A stretch of DNA of 64,000 bases from Cylicocyclus nassatus. Its lineage: Eukaryota; Nematoda; Chromadorea; Rhabditida; Strongylidae. Below the pieces are notes generated by a model that had not been told where the DNA came from, did not search any database, and saw nothing but the letters and a program-made list of their open reading frames with translations. A program made the position numbers and the translations under genes. The stretch is taken from positions 70,834,792 through 70,898,791 of the forward strand of contig CATQJL010000305.1 of the NCBI GenBank assembly GCA_958299035.1, written 5' to 3'. This document shows, in pieces, positions 45,228 to 55,916 of the stretch (positions are counted from its first letter, which is position 1; each line of letters starts with the position of its first letter).

Positions 45228-45613
45228 CGCATCTTTTTTTGATAGTGTAGGATTACGGTAGGAACTTCGAACATGACAATATCACTGTCTTCACTGCGAA
45301 TCAGCTGCTATTCACCAAAATCCGAAACTCTAAAAGTTCTAATAAAGAAGTTTTTGATTGGCTTATTTTATCAAATAATTTTCTACATGTAAATTCTCTA
45401 ACTAGTTGAAATGAAAGCCCGACACGATTTATTTTGACGACCCAGCATCTTTTTCGGGCAAGGCTTTCTTTCTAAGGCAGTCTTCCATACTGCGCTGTTT
45501 TGTTAACTTATCATAAGGAAAAAGCTCATAACTCACATCAAGATAATGACTCGCAGCTAATGACAGCATTTTCAAAAAACGTTCTGAACTGATGTATATA
45601 TATATATATATGT
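45228..45613. other. No gene; TA microsatellite at the end
   Basis: GTAGGATTACGGTAGGAACTTCG near 45250 continues the MITE-like sequence; a (TA)n run occupies about 45594-45611. Confidence 0.5.
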
Positions 45614-45988
45614 ACTAGTTGGCTTTCCCGGTTCAGCCCGGGCCATTTTCATCTGCACTGCGAGTTCCCCCTCCCCCCCTCTTATATGTTATGGATGACT
45701 TACCCCGGGACATCCGCTTCGATACCGCATTTTCGCGATCTCGAGGTATAAATGCTCTCCTTTACATGAAATGGGAAAATGCTCGATTAAACATGATAAG
45801 CAATTCCTTAGAAAAACGTAAACAAATCAATAAATCGATAGAAGGACCCCTTGAAAAGCCGCGAAAAGTAGCCTATCATCTGCGCAGGGGTCGAAAAAAT
45901 AGGTGTGCAAAGTTTCAAATGAATCGGTTGAGCGGCGCGCGTTTCTATAACGCACATACCCTCCAAACTGACAATTTTTGAGTTTTAT
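45614..45988 (+). repeat. Repeat family X, copy 3 (uninterrupted)
   Basis: 375 bp from ACTAGTTGGCTTTCCCGGTT through CTGCACTGCGAG, C-run, TATGTTATGGATGACTTACC, ACATCCGCTTCGATACCGCA, TCGATAGAAGGACCCC to CAATTTTTGAGTTTTAT. Best guide to the intact order. Confidence 0.75.
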
Positions 45989-45993
45989 TCCAA

Positions 45994-46600
45994 ACTAGTT
46001 GGCTTTCCCGGTCCAGCCCGGGCCATTAGTCACCTGCACTGCAATTCCCCCCCCCCCTTCTTACAGTCTGCCTCAATCGGGATCAGGCCGAAACGTCTGC
46101 TGAATTGCGCGCTCGCAGCGCTAGAGGTTTGCGCTGCATACGCGCGCTGTCGCAGAGAGCGAAGAGATTGAGGAGAGAGCAGAATAGCTAGACGCAGAAG
46201 TGGCGCGAAACCCTCGCCACGCGCACTCCCGCCAAGCCAATTTTGGCCTGGTTAGGATTGGGGCAGACTGTATATGTTGTGGATGACTTACCCTGGAACC
46301 CGCTTCGAAACCGCATCCTCGTGATCTTGAGATGAAAATGAGCTTCACCGCCCTTCTTTACAGACTATGGTAAAATGCTTGATTGAACATGATAAACCCT
46401 CAATTCCTTAGAAAAACGTAAACAAATCAATAAATCGATAGAAGGACCCAACGAATCGCTGCGAAAAGTAGCCTATCATCTGCGCAGGGGTCGAAAACAT
46501 ATGTGTGAAAAGTTTCAGCTGAATCAGTTGAGCGGTGCGCGTTTCTATAACGCACATACCCTCCAAACTGACAATTTTTGAGTTTTATATATATATAGAT
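45994..46600 (+). repeat. Repeat family X, copy 4, split by a small MITE
   Basis: Directly follows copy 3. Same head and tail; the MITE 46074-46270 lies after the C-run at almost the same place where copy 1 is interrupted. Ends in a TA microsatellite. Confidence 0.7.
46074..46270. mobile_element. 197-bp TA-flanked MITE, CAGTCTGCC ends
   Basis: CAGTCTGCCTCAATC..ATCAGGCC and the inverse CAGTCTGCCCCAATC..AACCAGGCC form 26-bp TIRs with about four mismatches, with TA on both sides. GC-rich interior. Only copy in the window. Confidence 0.8.
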
Positions 46601-46624
46601 ATATATATATCCTCTCAAGGGGCG

Positions 46625-46930
46625 AGAGCGTCTTTCCCATATTAGATTAGAGAGTAAACAGTCTTATTTGTATAAGATCCTCTCAACTAACACATCACTT
46701 CCCCAGTTTGTGAAAAGATTCAAATTTCACCAAAACCTGCTTCATTTGCGTCGCTTCACCATGTCCATTCAAAGTGGACGATTCCCGTAGAAGCTACTAC
46801 CACCTTTGCTCAACGAAGCGCATTTACTACTTTATAGAGCTGCCCTAGTTTGCCAGAGCGTTTTTTTTCCACCTGCTGGCTATATGAAGTTACCTCTCAC
46901 TGAGTTTGACGGCTTTCGCTAAAAACTGAT
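46625..46930 (+). pseudogene. LINE reverse transcriptase C-terminal relic
   Basis: Reads ERLSHIRLESKQSYLYKILST, LPQFVKRFKFH, LLHLRRFTMSIQSGRFP, then a stop. The run SYLYKIL...LP...F.....LRR...CRF resembles the C-terminal region of CR1/Jockey-type ORF2 proteins. Weak, and catalytic motifs are absent. Confidence 0.35.
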
Positions 46931-46950
46931 CGATTTAACTACAAATTTGC

Positions 46951-47344
46951 CATGTGTTGCATTTTCATGGCTCTTACATTTATGTTTAGTTTACATTTCA
47001 AATCCACTTCGAGATGGTCAGACACAGCCCACGCGATGCGGTCTTCTTAATTCTTTCATTTGGCAATAAAAATCGCGTTTTGACATAATCCGTATTTCGC
47101 GTCTCAACAGCTACTGAAGATTCTTTAGGTTGATAAGGCTTGGAGAAAACGTCGAAGACGCGGCGCAGGCGACGTAACCGCGCAGAAGCTGCAGTAACTA
47201 GCCTTCGACACTGGCATTGAGACAGCTGGCACTTGTACTTTGCCTTATGCCTTGATAGCCCACTCTTCCCCATCTACCACCTTCGCAGTCCTCATGCAGT
47301 ATCCAACTTGGATAGTAAATTCCTCTTAAATACTCGATCATGAA
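46951..47344 (+). repeat. Unknown repeat HR, copy A, left part (split by the LINE)
   Basis: CATGTGTTGCATTTTCATG through GAGATGGTCAGACACAGCCCA, TTTAGGTTGATAAGGCTTGG and GCCTTCGACACTGGCATTGA to CGATCATGAA recurs, inverted and diverged, at 58275-58621. Continues after the LINE at 51882-52022. Confidence 0.75.
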
Positions 47345-47629
47345 ATTTATTTATTTATTTATTTATTTATTGCACCAAAAGTGCGCCATCGACTAGTCAA
47401 AAAGTCTAGGCAATAGTCATCAGGAAGGAAAAGAACTCAGATAAAATCGTCATTGAAAAAATGTTCTCAATTTTGATACTACCAAACTAAATGAATAGGA
47501 ATTATAGCATCCAAATTTGACCACTATATTGCCTGTTCAAAACATTAACATGGATAGTGAATAGAACGTGAGGTTGGACTAACGGTATCAAAGGTAGTTA
47601 CTTTCACATTCTCTATTTAAGTGACCAGA

Positions 47630-47842
47630 TTTGATGTAAAAGGGTGGGACCAAGGCGAATGGGCTAAACCATGCGTACCTCGGTTAATTCGTTGAGCTCA
47701 CCCTAGCTCCTCTGAGATGTTGCTTTCGGTATACTGCATTAAATCCTATTGCTCTGAGCAAAGTTGATGTAGGAAGGTGAGAGCAAGGCGAATGGGCTAA
47801 ACCATGCGTGCCTAGGCTAATTCACTGAGCTCACCCTAAGTA
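47630..47842. repeat. Direct duplication in the LINE 3' UTR
   Basis: CAAGGCGAATGGGCTAAACC..GCGTRCCT and GAGCTCACCCTA occur twice, about 116 bases apart, with a few differences. Confidence 0.8.
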
Positions 47843-48126
47843 CTCCTTAAGCAGTCGTAAGCAGAATGATTTGAAATTATCTGAGGGATCAACAGTAGTC
47901 AAATTTCTGCCATAATTAGCGATAAGAGTGAAAAAAACGTTTGGTAGAATCAACCTGAGATGTAAGAGATCAGAAGTAAGTAAATTCGTATAGTGTGTCT
48001 TGTGCGGTCCTTCATAATAAAGCGGCATCAGAGTAGCTAAAACAACAGAACTCCAAACGCAATATAGTGAAGACTGATGAGAGAGTTGACCAAATAAGAT
48101 GAAGTTTAAGCTGAAATAATACGTTT

Positions 48127-50988
48127 TCAAAAACGTAAATGTAATTTATCACCTTCGGTCAATTTCATCAACTTAGCCTTAAAGGATCGTGCATCGCGTG
48201 AAGCAATTAAATCCTTGGGCAAGAGTTGAAACCAACGTGTGATCCTACAAAACAGATTGTTATGCATTTTATTCTTATTGTATCTCATAATCTTGACATG
48301 ATGAAGGTTGAAGCCTCCCAATCTCTGACTAGTTGGCATAAAAATCCAGTATTTACTTGCTTTTAGCTTGGTTTCTCCTCTAAGCACTTGAAAACAAAAA
48401 ATAAGGTCAGAGATATTACGACGAAAGGAGAGACTTTGTAGATTTAGCTTTTTTAGTCGTACTTCATAAGCAGGAGGGGCATTACTAGGAGTGACTCTTC
48501 TGTACAAAAGACGTGTAAAAGTTTTTTGTACTTTTTCAAGTTTCTCGATGTCCTTCTTTCGATTGGGGTTCCACACCTGGGAACAATATTCTAGGTGGGG
48601 ACGAACTAGAGATTTGTAGAGACGCGTCAAAAGAACAGGTGAATTAGTTTTTACACTCCGAAAAAGAACAAACAAGAAAGTATAAGCCCTCCTAATAACA
48701 GCATCAATCTGCTCAGAGAATTTGAGCTTCGAATCAATAATGACTCCCAAATCCCTAGCTGAGCAACACATCCTCAAAGCTGTATCATCTACCATATAAG
48801 TGCCTGCATACTGGTCACCCATATGTAAGACAAAACTTTTATTCAGATTAACTGCTAGACGCCAGTGATTGGCCCAAGTGACCAGTTTAGTGAGCGATTC
48901 TTGCAATGCTGATTGTACCTCCAATCGATTATCATAACTGTAAGCACCATATATCTTTATGTCATCTGCATATAATTGCATCCGTATGTTTGGGGACGTT
49001 CGGAGTATTGTTGGTATATCAAGCGTATATATGAGAAAAAGCAGAGGGGAGAGAACTGCTGCTTGGGGAACGCCGCTTACATAAGGATATGCATCCGAAA
49101 ATTTATTACGTACTTTGACAGTCATAAAACGGTTTTGTAGATAGGAGCTAAACCAGTTAAAAAAAGGACCATCAATACCGATTTCCTTCAGCTTTTCAAG
49201 AAGCTTAGAGTGACAGACCTTGTCAAACGCTTTGGATAAATCGACATATAGTACATCCACGGATTTCTTATGGTTTAGAGCTAAAATCCAGTCATAGGTA
49301 CTATCAGCAAGTATTGTTGTGGTAGAAGCACCATTGATGAAGCCATGCTGCTCAGCTGGGATTAGATGTAATTTATTCAGCCTTGCCAGCAACCTACCTC
49401 GTATGATTCTTTCCATAACCTTAGCTGGTGCTGGTAAAAGACTGATGGGTCGAAAATCACTGATTAACTTGGCTCCTTGTATCTTTGGGATGGCAGTGAC
49501 AAGGGCATGCTTCCATAAATTTGGCACCTCACCCAACATCATAGAAATATTGAAAATGTGGGCTAAGGGGGCAGATAAAGCGGATGCGCACCTTTTGTAG
49601 ACAATTTGAGGAATGCCATCATAAGTTTCTGTGGCAGATGGTTTTAATTTTTTGAGAAACTTGAAAACTTCGGACGGTTCAAAGTACACTCTTATAGAAT
49701 GATTGTCTGGTGTTACAGAGTTACTGCGTGCAGAAGATTCATAATCATCATCGTTATTGTAAACACTGGCAAAATAAGCACCTAGGACTCTCGCTTTATC
49801 CGCATCATCATAATAACTAGACCCAGAATGATCTTCAAGAGTAGGGAGACTGGCACTAGCTTTCATTCTGGAATTTATATATCTATACAAATTTCGAGCG
49901 CATGCTTTAGAAGCAAGGCGACGCTCTCGATTAGCTAAAAACTTTTGCATATGGAAATCAATGTCATGGCACACTCTTTTATACATGGGACTATGTAGTG
50001 GATCATGCAATTTGTCGAAAGGCCGGCATTTTTGCATGTTGAGTGCGTCGATGTGAGGAGGGAGTTTTATAAGTGTGTCGCTGGGATATTTCATAGTAAC
50101 AAACATGCTAAGGCCAGAATAAATTATCTTACAAAATCTAAGGTAAACTTCTGAGCACGACTCATATTGGTCAAATTCTGCAAGCCAGTCAACTCTAGAA
50201 AGAAAATCATTCAGTACAGAGTAGTTAACACTATGAAAGTCAGGAAGGGGTATGGATGGCAAACCCATGGTCGCAGGGCCCTCACACTCAAACTGAACCA
50301 TCCCACGATCAGAGGAGCCAAGCGGTGGGCGAATATCAAGATTAGAAATTCGTGCGTCAGAGGAGAGGACTAGATCAAGGATATGGTCACCATGCGTAGG
50401 ATGCGAGACAAATTGTTTGAAATCATTATGTTGAAAATACTCAAAAAATGATAGGGATGCACTATTAGTGGCCTTCATAGTGAACCAGTCGATTTGCAGA
50501 TTGAAGTCACCTAGAATAATCGTGTTATCATGATCAGAAGAATATGTATAAGAACTAATCACACTCATCAGTTGATCATCATTATCTTTGCTAGAGCTGG
50601 GTGGGCGGTATATCGCGATGAATCGTAGGCGTAAAGATTGTGGATGGATAATAGTGACAATCAACACATCTGCTAGCAAAGACATTTCAATATTTGTGCA
50701 TCTAGATGCTATGTTACCTTTTACCAGGCAACAAACACCACCACCTTTTCGATTATTTTTGTCACTTCTGTATAGCACATAAGGCATACCACCCACAACC
50801 TCAGAATCAAGTATTTTTACATTAAGCCAAGTTTCAGTAATAAAAAGTAAGTCGGGTTTGTATTCATAGACAAAAGCGTGCAGATAGTTCAATTTAGTTC
50901 TTAGACTTCGTGCGTTAAAAAGGATTATTTGTAATGAATCAGTTTCACCATGCCCGTTCAGACGTGTCCCGAGCTTCTGCGAGGAAGC
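48127..50988 (-). CDS. LINE ORF2: endonuclease/reverse transcriptase
   Basis: About 953 codons, open without a stop. Exonuclease-endonuclease-phosphatase domain: FNARSL at residues 24-29, TETW about 51-54, YRPPSS about 127-132, GDFN about 160-163, and SDRG about 226-229, where the family has SDH; loss of this His would be expected to cripple nicking. Reverse transcriptase: FRPISLLP about 512, HGF about 548, DLSKAFD about 583-589, GVPQAAVLSPLL about 639 (usually GVPQGSVL), and intact catalytic YADD about 673-676. The thumb/C-terminal region has LVRPHLEYCSQVWNP. The frame opens at 50988 and overlaps the end of ORF1 by 31 bases; there is no in-frame ATG before FNARSL, so translation probably follows ORF1 by reinitiation or frameshift. 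It nicks target DNA and copies the element RNA. Confidence 0.9.
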   Translation of the reverse strand, partial: ASSQKLGTRLNGHGETDSLQIILFNARSLRTKLNYLHAFVYEYKPDLLFITETWLNVKILDSEVVGGMPYVLYRSDKNNRKGGGVCCLVKGNIASRCTNIEMSLLADVLIVTIIHPQSLRLRFIAIYRPPSSSKDNDDQLMSVISSYTYSSDHDNTIILGDFNLQIDWFTMKATNSASLSFFEYFQHNDFKQFVSHPTHGDHILDLVLSSDARISNLDIRPPLGSSDRGMVQFECEGPATMGLPSIPLPDFHSVNYSVLNDFLSRVDWLAEFDQYESCSEVYLRFCKIIYSGLSMFVTMKYPSDTLIKLPPHIDALNMQKCRPFDKLHDPLHSPMYKRVCHDIDFHMQKFLANRERRLASKACARNLYRYINSRMKASASLPTLEDHSGSSYYDDADKARVLGAYFASVYNNDDDYESSARSNSVTPDNHSIRVYFEPSEVFKFLKKLKPSATETYDGIPQIVYKRCASALSAPLAHIFNISMMLGEVPNLWKHALVTAIPKIQGAKLISDFRPISLLPAPAKVMERIIRGRLLARLNKLHLIPAEQHGFINGASTTTILADSTYDWILALNHKKSVDVLYVDLSKAFDKVCHSKLLEKLKEIGIDGPFFNWFSSYLQNRFMTVKVRNKFSDAYPYVSGVPQAAVLSPLLFLIYTLDIPTILRTSPNIRMQLYADDIKIYGAYSYDNRLEVQSALQESLTKLVTWANHWRLAVNLNKSFVLHMGDQYAGTYMVDDTALRMCCSARDLGVIIDSKLKFSEQIDAVIRRAYTFLFVLFRSVKTNSPVLLTRLYKSLVRPHLEYCSQVWNPNRKKDIEKLEKVQKTFTRLLYRRVTPSNAPPAYEVRLKKLNLQSLSFRRNISDLIFCFQVLRGETKLKASKYWIFMPTSQRLGGFNLHHVKIMRYNKNKMHNNLFCRITRWFQLLPKDLIASRDARSFKAKLMKLTEGDKLHLRF

Positions 50989-51611
50989 TTAGAGATGTGA
51001 ACTAATTCATCGCGATATACTACCCACTCTTTGGTGGCCATGCCCTTGTTACGCTCGCGAGCTTGTTGCCGGAGTTCATAATTGCGGGCCCTTTCCTCTG
51101 CCGTCATACTCTTTCTAACATAAATGTTAGAATAGCCATTATTTTTGAGTAACCGCGAATTTGATAAAGCAAGCCGCCAATAGTATCGAGAGGGAAATAC
51201 AACTTTAATCAGCCTGGGGCGAGACGGATTAGGCTTTCCCAATCGGTACAATTCGACAGGCCTGCATTCAACTTTCAACACATCCAATATTTCCCCAACG
51301 GTGCTTTTCAGCTGGAGGCACCGCTGGTGGAAAGGAACTTGCTCGTTTGCTTCAGGGATGCCGCTTATTACAATGCTACGACTGCGTTTCTCGGCTTCCA
51401 GATCACAATGAGCTGCCATAGGTATTTTCTCACACAATGCACAGAGTAATCTGTCGATCACGGGGTCACTGTTTCTATCTCTAATGCTGGTAATCAAATC
51501 TGCAACGGATAGATTTGAAAACTCAGCATCATACGTCTGACTACCTGCATCAACAGATTTCTTGGCTGATTCGGTCCCAGATGCAATCTTTTTGACTGTT
51601 TTTGGTGCCAT
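50958..51611 (-). CDS. LINE ORF1: RRM-like RNA-binding protein
   Basis: 217 codons from the ATG at 51611 (MAPKTVKKIASG). The frame is open further upstream but has no earlier ATG. A basic N-terminus is followed by an RRM-like module: RSIVISGIPE about residues 79-88, LYRLGK about 121-126, RPRLIKVVFPS about 131-141, then a basic helix rich in Arg/Glu (MTAEERARNYELRQQARER). This layout is common for ORF1 of CR1 and L1-type LINEs, whose product coats the element RNA. No zinc knuckle. Its stop overlaps the ORF2 frame. Confidence 0.85.
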   Translation of the reverse strand: MAPKTVKKIASGTESAKKSVDAGSQTYDAEFSNLSVADLITSIRDRNSDPVIDRLLCALCEKIPMAAHCDLEAEKRSRSIVISGIPEANEQVPFHQRCLQLKSTVGEILDVLKVECRPVELYRLGKPNPSRPRLIKVVFPSRYYWRLALSNSRLLKNNGYSNIYVRKSMTAEERARNYELRQQARERNKGMATKEWVVYRDELVHISKLPRRSSGHV

Positions 51612-51881
51612 GTTGATTTTTTTTGACTTGGTGGTTGCACTGGTTTTGCACAAAAAAAAATCGCCAGAAGTTTCAAAAGAAAACTCCAAAGATTACTCAG
51701 AAGAAGATGAAAATGATAGCCACTGAAGGACAAAGCAAAAATATGAAAATAAACGTCTCACCTGAAAAGGAGGGACGCAACTGAAGACAGAACAGCAACA
51801 AACAGTGAGCTGTGAGAGAAAATACAAGAGCGGCCGCTCAGCGTGGAAGCACAAACGTGAATGGAAGCACAAACGTGAATG

Positions 51882-52022
51882 GAATCTGGAACAAATTAGT
51901 GAGGGTGCAATCATGCAGTTTCGTAATCTCGTGAATACTACTAAAATTATGCTTTGTGCATTGCTTGATAGCACTGTCCTCATAGACGCAGCCCTACGAT
52001 AAGCCGGTGAATTTTTCAACAA
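51882..52022 (+). repeat. Repeat HR, copy A, right part
   Basis: GAATCTGGAACAAATTAGTG through TGCTTGATAGCACTGT to GAATTTTTCAACAAAGA continues copy A after the LINE; it is cut at the edge of the 4.2-kb palindrome. Confidence 0.8.
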
Positions 52023-52352
52023 AGACACTTGTGACTTTGGTCTTTAGGAAACTCAAAAAGTACCGAAAAAGTGTTCAAAACAATGCCAAGATTCAAGGAA
52101 AACCGAATCGCCATATTAAGATAAGCTAGATCGAAAATCTGAAGAATGAAAGGAACCATCAAAATATTGAAGACAAGCTGAAACCGAAAATGAAAAATTG
52201 AAGGAAGGGGATGCAAAAAAGTCGACGCTGGGGCGCAATATCCAACAAGGCAAATTTTGAAAAAAAAATGGAGCGAAAAACATGAAAAGGGACGATTTAA
52301 AAATGTCTCCCTATGCTCAGGGATAGATTCTTGATCTAGGCGTCCATCATAA

Positions 52353-53061
52353 CTTATAATAATGGGCTAATGTTGTTTACGTGTTTTTGTGTGTGTATGT
52401 GTGTATGTCTGTGTGTCTTTCTGTAACGAAATTCGTAGAGCGGGTTCCATCCAACGTCCTAAGCCCAATTCTTGCACATCGCATGCGACCAACATAAGAG
52501 CCTACCGTGCAAAAGCACGAGTGGTTTTGTTGGTTGGATCTTTCAGAAACTGCGCGTCAAACGGAACCACATGGGTTCCGGCCAACAAAATTGGTTCCGT
52601 ATCACCATTTTTCGCAAAGTCGGTGATGTGTTTGGCATGCTGATGTTCAAGCCATGGACTTAAGTCCAAAAAAAGTGAACAAAAGTTTACTACTTTAGGA
52701 GAACGACGCCAAAAAGAAATGGTTGCGTAAATGATTAGCTTGCCATGGTTTTACCTGAGCATTCGAGAAAAATTTTGCACAGAGATGTAGCTCACGTTGC
52801 CTACTGTCCTTATGGTAGCTACCAAGCCAGAAAGAGTCCAAAAACCTATTCAAATTTGTATCTATTCTTCTGCGAAAAGTTTCATCCACGCGAAATCACC
52901 GATCTCACATGAAAAAGCATTTTAAATGGGTAGTTGTTTACATTTTGTTCGCGATAATCGACACTGCTCGGTGAGTTTCATTGCCACTTTTAGTCAAGAA
53001 TGAGTAGGGCATATGAAGTAAGACCAGTGCAAGCCTCTGCGAAGCAGAGGTGACGCACTGG
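52353..53061 (+). mobile_element. Helitron-like element, copy D (left palindrome arm)
   Basis: AACTTATAATAATGGGCTAA to GCAGAGGTGACGCACTGG with the full end hairpin. Nearly identical to copy E, as expected if both arose from one copy by duplication of the arm. Confidence 0.7.
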
Positions 53062-53472
53062 TTTACAATAAAAAACAAAAAAAGATCTGAAACTCATGTG
53101 AAGTGACAGAATTAGATGCTCCTGTCAGATTTCCGGTGGCCGTTCGGAAGCGGAGTAATCTTGGGAAGGGAATTACTTAACATAAGCTTCCAAAACTTTT
53201 AATATAATAACTCCGCAAATTCTATGTAAACACTCCAATTTTGGGTCATATGATTATGTGTACGCTGTGAACAAGCAATTTGTTCATTCCGGCCTTGCTT
53301 TAAAATCGAGCTTCGCAAACACGATAGAGCATGTGATAAACTGTCCGAAAAGCTTGCCTTCGACTGACTGGTCGCTTATTCTCAATATAGATCAACTGAA
53401 GAATTATCATGTTAGCGAGTGACGTTGACGGGTAACATTTAAGTGGCACTTAACACTTTCGAGAATTTAGCA

Positions 53473-53790
53473 CTTGAAGGCAATGGATAGGCAAAATGGA
53501 CTTCTGTCAGATTCGGATAGTTTCAGGTAGTAGACCTTCACCCCCCCCCCCTCATTACAACATAGCCCAACTTCGCCATCTAATTAATTTCTACCAATGA
53601 AGCCCATTCAATGAAAGTGGGGGAGCGGAGGGAGGAGGGAGGGGTGGGGGACTGGCGGAGTTTTGAAGCTTTTTTACAGGGTTTAGCGCATGAATTGGAG
53701 AGTGAGGTTGAGGCTGCGGTGTAGTTAGGGGGTGTACTACCTGATACTACCAAAATCTGATACGGGTTCATTTTGCCTATCCACTGCCTT
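53473..53790. repeat. Small palindrome within left arm
   Basis: GGCAATGGATAGGCAAAATG...TCAGGTAGTAGACC pairs with TGTACTACCTGATAC...CATTTTGCCTATCCACTGCC. Carries a C-run (about 53541-53552). Its mirror is at about 54483-54805. Confidence 0.75.
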
Positions 53791-54482
53791 CAACATCTGT
53801 TACTTAACAACTTTTGGAAAGCTGATACTTATTTTCAGAGTGATAACTAGCGACTTTGGCTCGACCCGGTATGCGCGTGCGTGGTTGGCTCGCTAATAAA
53901 ATATGTACAAAAAATTTCCGGGGCTTAGCCGCGGACTCCGCAAAATATCACCTTCGTTCTGGCTCAGAAAACCAAGTCATGCTTCCAAACGACCTGGGCC
54001 AGACCCTAGTTAGGCCAACATTGTACAAAAAACGAAGCATGTCCTATTCTGAACGAATGGGTCTGGATTAGAGTTTGGCACCAGCTGAACCCAAAGAGAT
54101 TTTGGAACCAAGCCCTTTAATTTCGAAAAATCTGCACAGAGTATTCGAACGCTTTTGGCCCCTTCCTCTCACCAATCCGACTTCTGCCTTTCATTCTGGG
54201 TGAGGCGCGACCCAGAACAAAGGCCAAAAGCTCGGAAGCGAAAAAAAACGAAAAGATCAAACCTACAGCTTTCAGAGAGGGATAGAAGTGGTGAGGAAGG
54301 GTCCTTTGGAAGCAGGACTTGGTTTTTGAGCCAAAAATAAAGGTGATATTTTGCGACGTTCGGGGCTAAGCCTCAAAAAGTTTTTTGTACATGTTTCATT
54401 AGCGAGCCAACCACGCACGCGCATACCGCGTTGAGCCAAAGTCGCTAGTTACCACTCTGAAAATAAGTATCAGCTCTCCAAA

Positions 54483-54805
54483 TGGATAGGCAAAATGGAC
54501 CCGCATCAGATTTTGGTAGTATTAGGTAGTACCCCCCCCCCCCAACTACACCGCAGCCTCAACCTCACCCTCCAATTCATGCGCTAAGCCCTGTAAAGGA
54601 GATTCAGAACTCCGCCAGTCCCCCTTCCCCTCCCCCACTTCCAATGAGTGGGCTTTTTTGGTAGAAATTTGAGGCACTTTTTTCAGGACTTAGCGCATGA
54701 ATTAGATGGCGGGGTTGTGGCTATGTTGTGATGGGGGGGGGAGGTCTACTACCTGAAACTATCCGAATCTGACAGAGGTCCATTTTGCCTATCCACTGCC
54801 TTTGA
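54483..54805. repeat. Small palindrome within right arm
   Basis: Mirror copy of 53473-53790: ATGGATAGGCAAAATGGACC at the left, GTCCATTTTGCCTATCCACT at the right, with C- and G-runs. Confidence 0.75.
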
Positions 54806-55221
54806 GTGCTAAATTCTGGAAAGTGTTAAATGCCACTTAAATGTTAGCCGCCAAAGTCACTCGCTAACATGATAATTCCTCAGTTCATCTATATTGAGAA
54901 TAAGCGACCAGTCAGTCGAAGGCAAGCTTTTCGGACAATTTATTACATGCTCTATCGTGTTTGCGAAAATTCCGCTTGATTTTAAAGCAAGACCGGAATG
55001 AACAAATTGCTTGTTCACAGCGTACACATAATCATATGACCCAAAATTGGAGTGTTTATAGAATTTGCGGAGTTATTATATTAAAAGTTTTAAAAGCTTA
55101 TGTGAAGTAATACCCTTCCCAAGTTTACTCCGCTTCCGAACGGCCACCGGAAATCTGACAGGAGCATCTAATTCTGTCACTTCACATGAGTTTCAGATCT
55201 TTTTTTGTTTTTTATTGTAAA

Positions 55222-55916
55222 CCAGTGCGTCACCTCTGCTTCGCAGAGGCTTGCACTGGTCTTACTTCATATGCCTTACTCATTTTTGACTAAAAGTGGC
55301 AATGAAACTCACCGGGCAATCGCGAGTAAAATGTAAACAACGTAAAATGCTTTTTCATGTGAGATCGGTGATTTCGCGTAAATGAAACTTTTCGCAGAAG
55401 AATAAATACAAATTTGAATAGGTTTTTGGACTCTTTCTGGCTTGGTAGCTACCATAAGGACAGTAGGCAACGTGAGCTACATCTCTGTGCAAAATTATTC
55501 TCGAATGCTCAGGTAAAACCATGGCAAGCTAATCATTTACGCAAATATTTCTTTTTGGCGTCGTTCTCCTAAAGTAGTAAACTTTTGTCCACTCTTTTTG
55601 GACTTAAGTCCATGGCTTGAACATCAGCATGCCAAGCACATCACCGACATTGCAAAAAATGGTGATACGGAACCAATTTTGTTGGCCGGAACCCAAGTGG
55701 TTCCGTTTGACGCGCAGTTTCTGAAAGATCCAACCAACAAAACCACTCGTGCTTTTGCACGGTAGGCTCTTATGTTGGTCGCATGCGATGTGCAAGAATT
55801 GGGCTTAGGACGTTGGATGGAACCCGCTCTACGAATTTCGTTACAGAAAGACACACAGACATACACACATACACACACAAAAACACGTAAACAACATTAG
55901 CCCATTATTATAAGTT
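55222..55916 (-). mobile_element. Helitron-like element, copy E (right palindrome arm)
   Basis: CCAGTGCGTCACCTCTGCTT to CCCATTATTATAAGTT, the inverse of copy D, with the same flanks (CATAA / GTAAA). Confidence 0.7.

Larger units (their letters stand above)
47345..51881 (-). mobile_element. CR1-type LINE, nearly full length
   Basis: It inserted in repeat HR: copy B reads CGATCATGAATCTGGAAC without interruption, so the boundaries are fixed to within a few bases (GAA may be a 3-bp target duplication). It has a 3' tail of (AATA)n at 47345-47372, a 0.75-kb 3' UTR with a direct duplication, ORF2, ORF1, and a 5' UTR of about 270 bases ending in two copies of CACAAACGTGAATGGAAG. Both ORFs are free of stops, so the insertion is recent. 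Order and motifs fit the CR1/Jockey group; exact clade needs a tree. Confidence 0.85.
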
